Notes under the pieces: model-generated
Seen by the model: the letters and a program-made list of their open reading frames with translations, nothing else
Told to the model about the DNA's origin: nothing
Databases searched by the model: none
Shown here: piece after piece, positions 63,451-64,000 of the stretch
Numbering within the stretch: the first letter of the stretch is position 1
Layout of the letters: each line of letters opens with the position of its first letter
Position numbers and translations under genes: made by a program
Assembly (NCBI GenBank): GCA_029571215.1
Contig: JAKPTE010000017.1
Location: forward strand, 1-64,000
DNA: 64,000 nt
Reading direction: 5' to 3'
DNA from: Bacteroidota bacterium
GTDB lineage: Bacteria; Bacteroidota; Bacteroidia; Bacteroidales; JAAYUG01

Positions 63451-64000
63451 ATGAAAAAAAGCATCCTCTTCCTTACGCTGGTCATTCTTATTTCGGCATG
63501 CAAAAACGAAAAAAACACCTACACCATTAAGGGGAAAATGGACGGTCTGGCCAATACCCAGGTGTATCTCAAAAAAGAAGTAAACGAACGCTTCACATTG
63601 GCTGATTCGGCTATGATCGATAAAAAAGGAAATTTCCTTTTCAAAGGCACGGTTGAATACCCTGAATTTGCTGTTTTGGTTTTCAATGATACACTGATGG
63701 TGCGCCTGTTTCTGGAACCAGGCACCATTAAGGTAAATGCTTCGGCATCCCACATCAAAAATGCCCGGATTGACGGTTCACCTGTAACATTGGAGTTTAA
63801 AGCCTATCAGGATACACTCACCCTGCTCTTCAGTAAAACGGAAGATTCTCTGTATGCCATCTATAGAAATGCCAGGGAAAACAATGACAAGAAAATTCTG
63901 GCAGAAGCCATCAACAGTCTGGATGAACTTGACAGAAAGGTAAATGGATTCAAGCGTGATTATGTGCGCAGGCATGCCACTTCAGCTATTGCTCCCTATA
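63451..64000 (+). CDS. DUF4369 lipoprotein, cut by the right edge
   Basis: Starts at ATG 63451, 4 bp after the meaB stop, and runs off the window after 183 codons. The N-terminus is a lipoprotein signal with Cys 17 (LISACKNEK). The following strands YTIKGKMDGLANTQVYLKK, DKKGNFLFKGTVEYPEF and VNASASHIKNARIDGSP match the DUF4369 domain, which in Bacteroidota is usually fused to a C-terminal AhpC/TSA or thioredoxin domain in about 360-residue disulfide-handling proteins. That second domain would lie outside the window. Confidence 0.82.
   Translation, partial: MKKSILFLTLVILISACKNEKNTYTIKGKMDGLANTQVYLKKEVNERFTLADSAMIDKKGNFLFKGTVEYPEFAVLVFNDTLMVRLFLEPGTIKVNASASHIKNARIDGSPVTLEFKAYQDTLTLLFSKTEDSLYAIYRNARENNDKKILAEAINSLDELDRKVNGFKRDYVRRHATSAIAPY

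Overview
The window looks like chromosomal DNA from a member of the Bacteroidota, probably a Bacteroidales/Marinilabiliales-type anaerobe or facultative degrader. The evidence is a set of families typical of that phylum (DUF3078, DUF5009, DUF4369, DUF1573 and TSP3-type outer-membrane proteins), LytS/LytTR regulators, many lipoprotein signal peptides, promoter boxes of the TAnnTTTG type, and almost no Shine-Dalgarno sequences. No rRNA, phage, integrase, transposase or CRISPR array was seen. Two tRNA genes, Ser(GCU) and Pro(UGG), lie side by side at 26.7-26.9 kb.

Layout. 0-7.9 kb is a carbohydrate-use block. A minus-strand run (GH127 beta-L-arabinofuranosidase, exported creatininase-like hydrolase, DUF5009 membrane acetyltransferase, cut lipoprotein) diverges from a plus-strand run (GPH sugar transporter, MDR dehydrogenase, Gfo/Idh/MocA oxidoreductase). 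7.9-14.6 kb is one minus-strand efflux operon: TolC, adaptor, ABC ATPase, MacB-type permease, then LytS kinase and LytTR regulator. 14.8-17.9 kb holds a metalloprotease/beta-propeller/Omp85-barrel fusion broken by a one-base frameshift. 18.2-26.5 kb carries a second DUF5009 protein, YceI, GH26 mannanase, DJ-1/PfpI protein, a beta-helix protein, a Ca/Na antiporter and a ClpS-NfeD-FloA operon. 27.8-33.3 kb has a DUF3078 protein and a second ABC export operon with two permeases. 33.8-46.3 kb mixes housekeeping genes (bcp, recA, miaA, smpB) with two SPOR-domain proteins, an S9 peptidase and a TSP3/EF-hand outer-membrane protein. 46.3-51 kb carries a LOG protein, uvrA and a lytic transglycosylase. 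51.3-54.6 kb carries an ECF sigma factor with a TM/beta-barrel partner, divergent from a serpin. 54.7-64 kb carries a frameshifted lipoprotein, M20 amidohydrolase, small TauE/SafE protein, an intact paralogue of the protease/propeller/Omp85 fusion, a DUF1573 protein, MeaB and a cut DUF4369 lipoprotein.

How the genes fit together. The strongest theme is the cell envelope: two ABC export systems (one with its own two-component system), two Omp85-type barrels that carry a peptidase-like domain and a beta-propeller in place of POTRA domains, two SPOR proteins, a lytic transglycosylase, a serpin facing an ECF sigma unit, and a flotillin operon. The best candidate for something little described is the Omp85 fusion pair: one copy keeps the HEXXH zinc motif but its reading frame is broken, while the other is intact but has lost all metal ligands.

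Non-coding DNA holds a dispersed family of about 111-bp repeats, a 7-bp tandem array, several hairpins and a handful of good promoter boxes. Everything here was read by eye. Family names come from motif recognition, not database searches.
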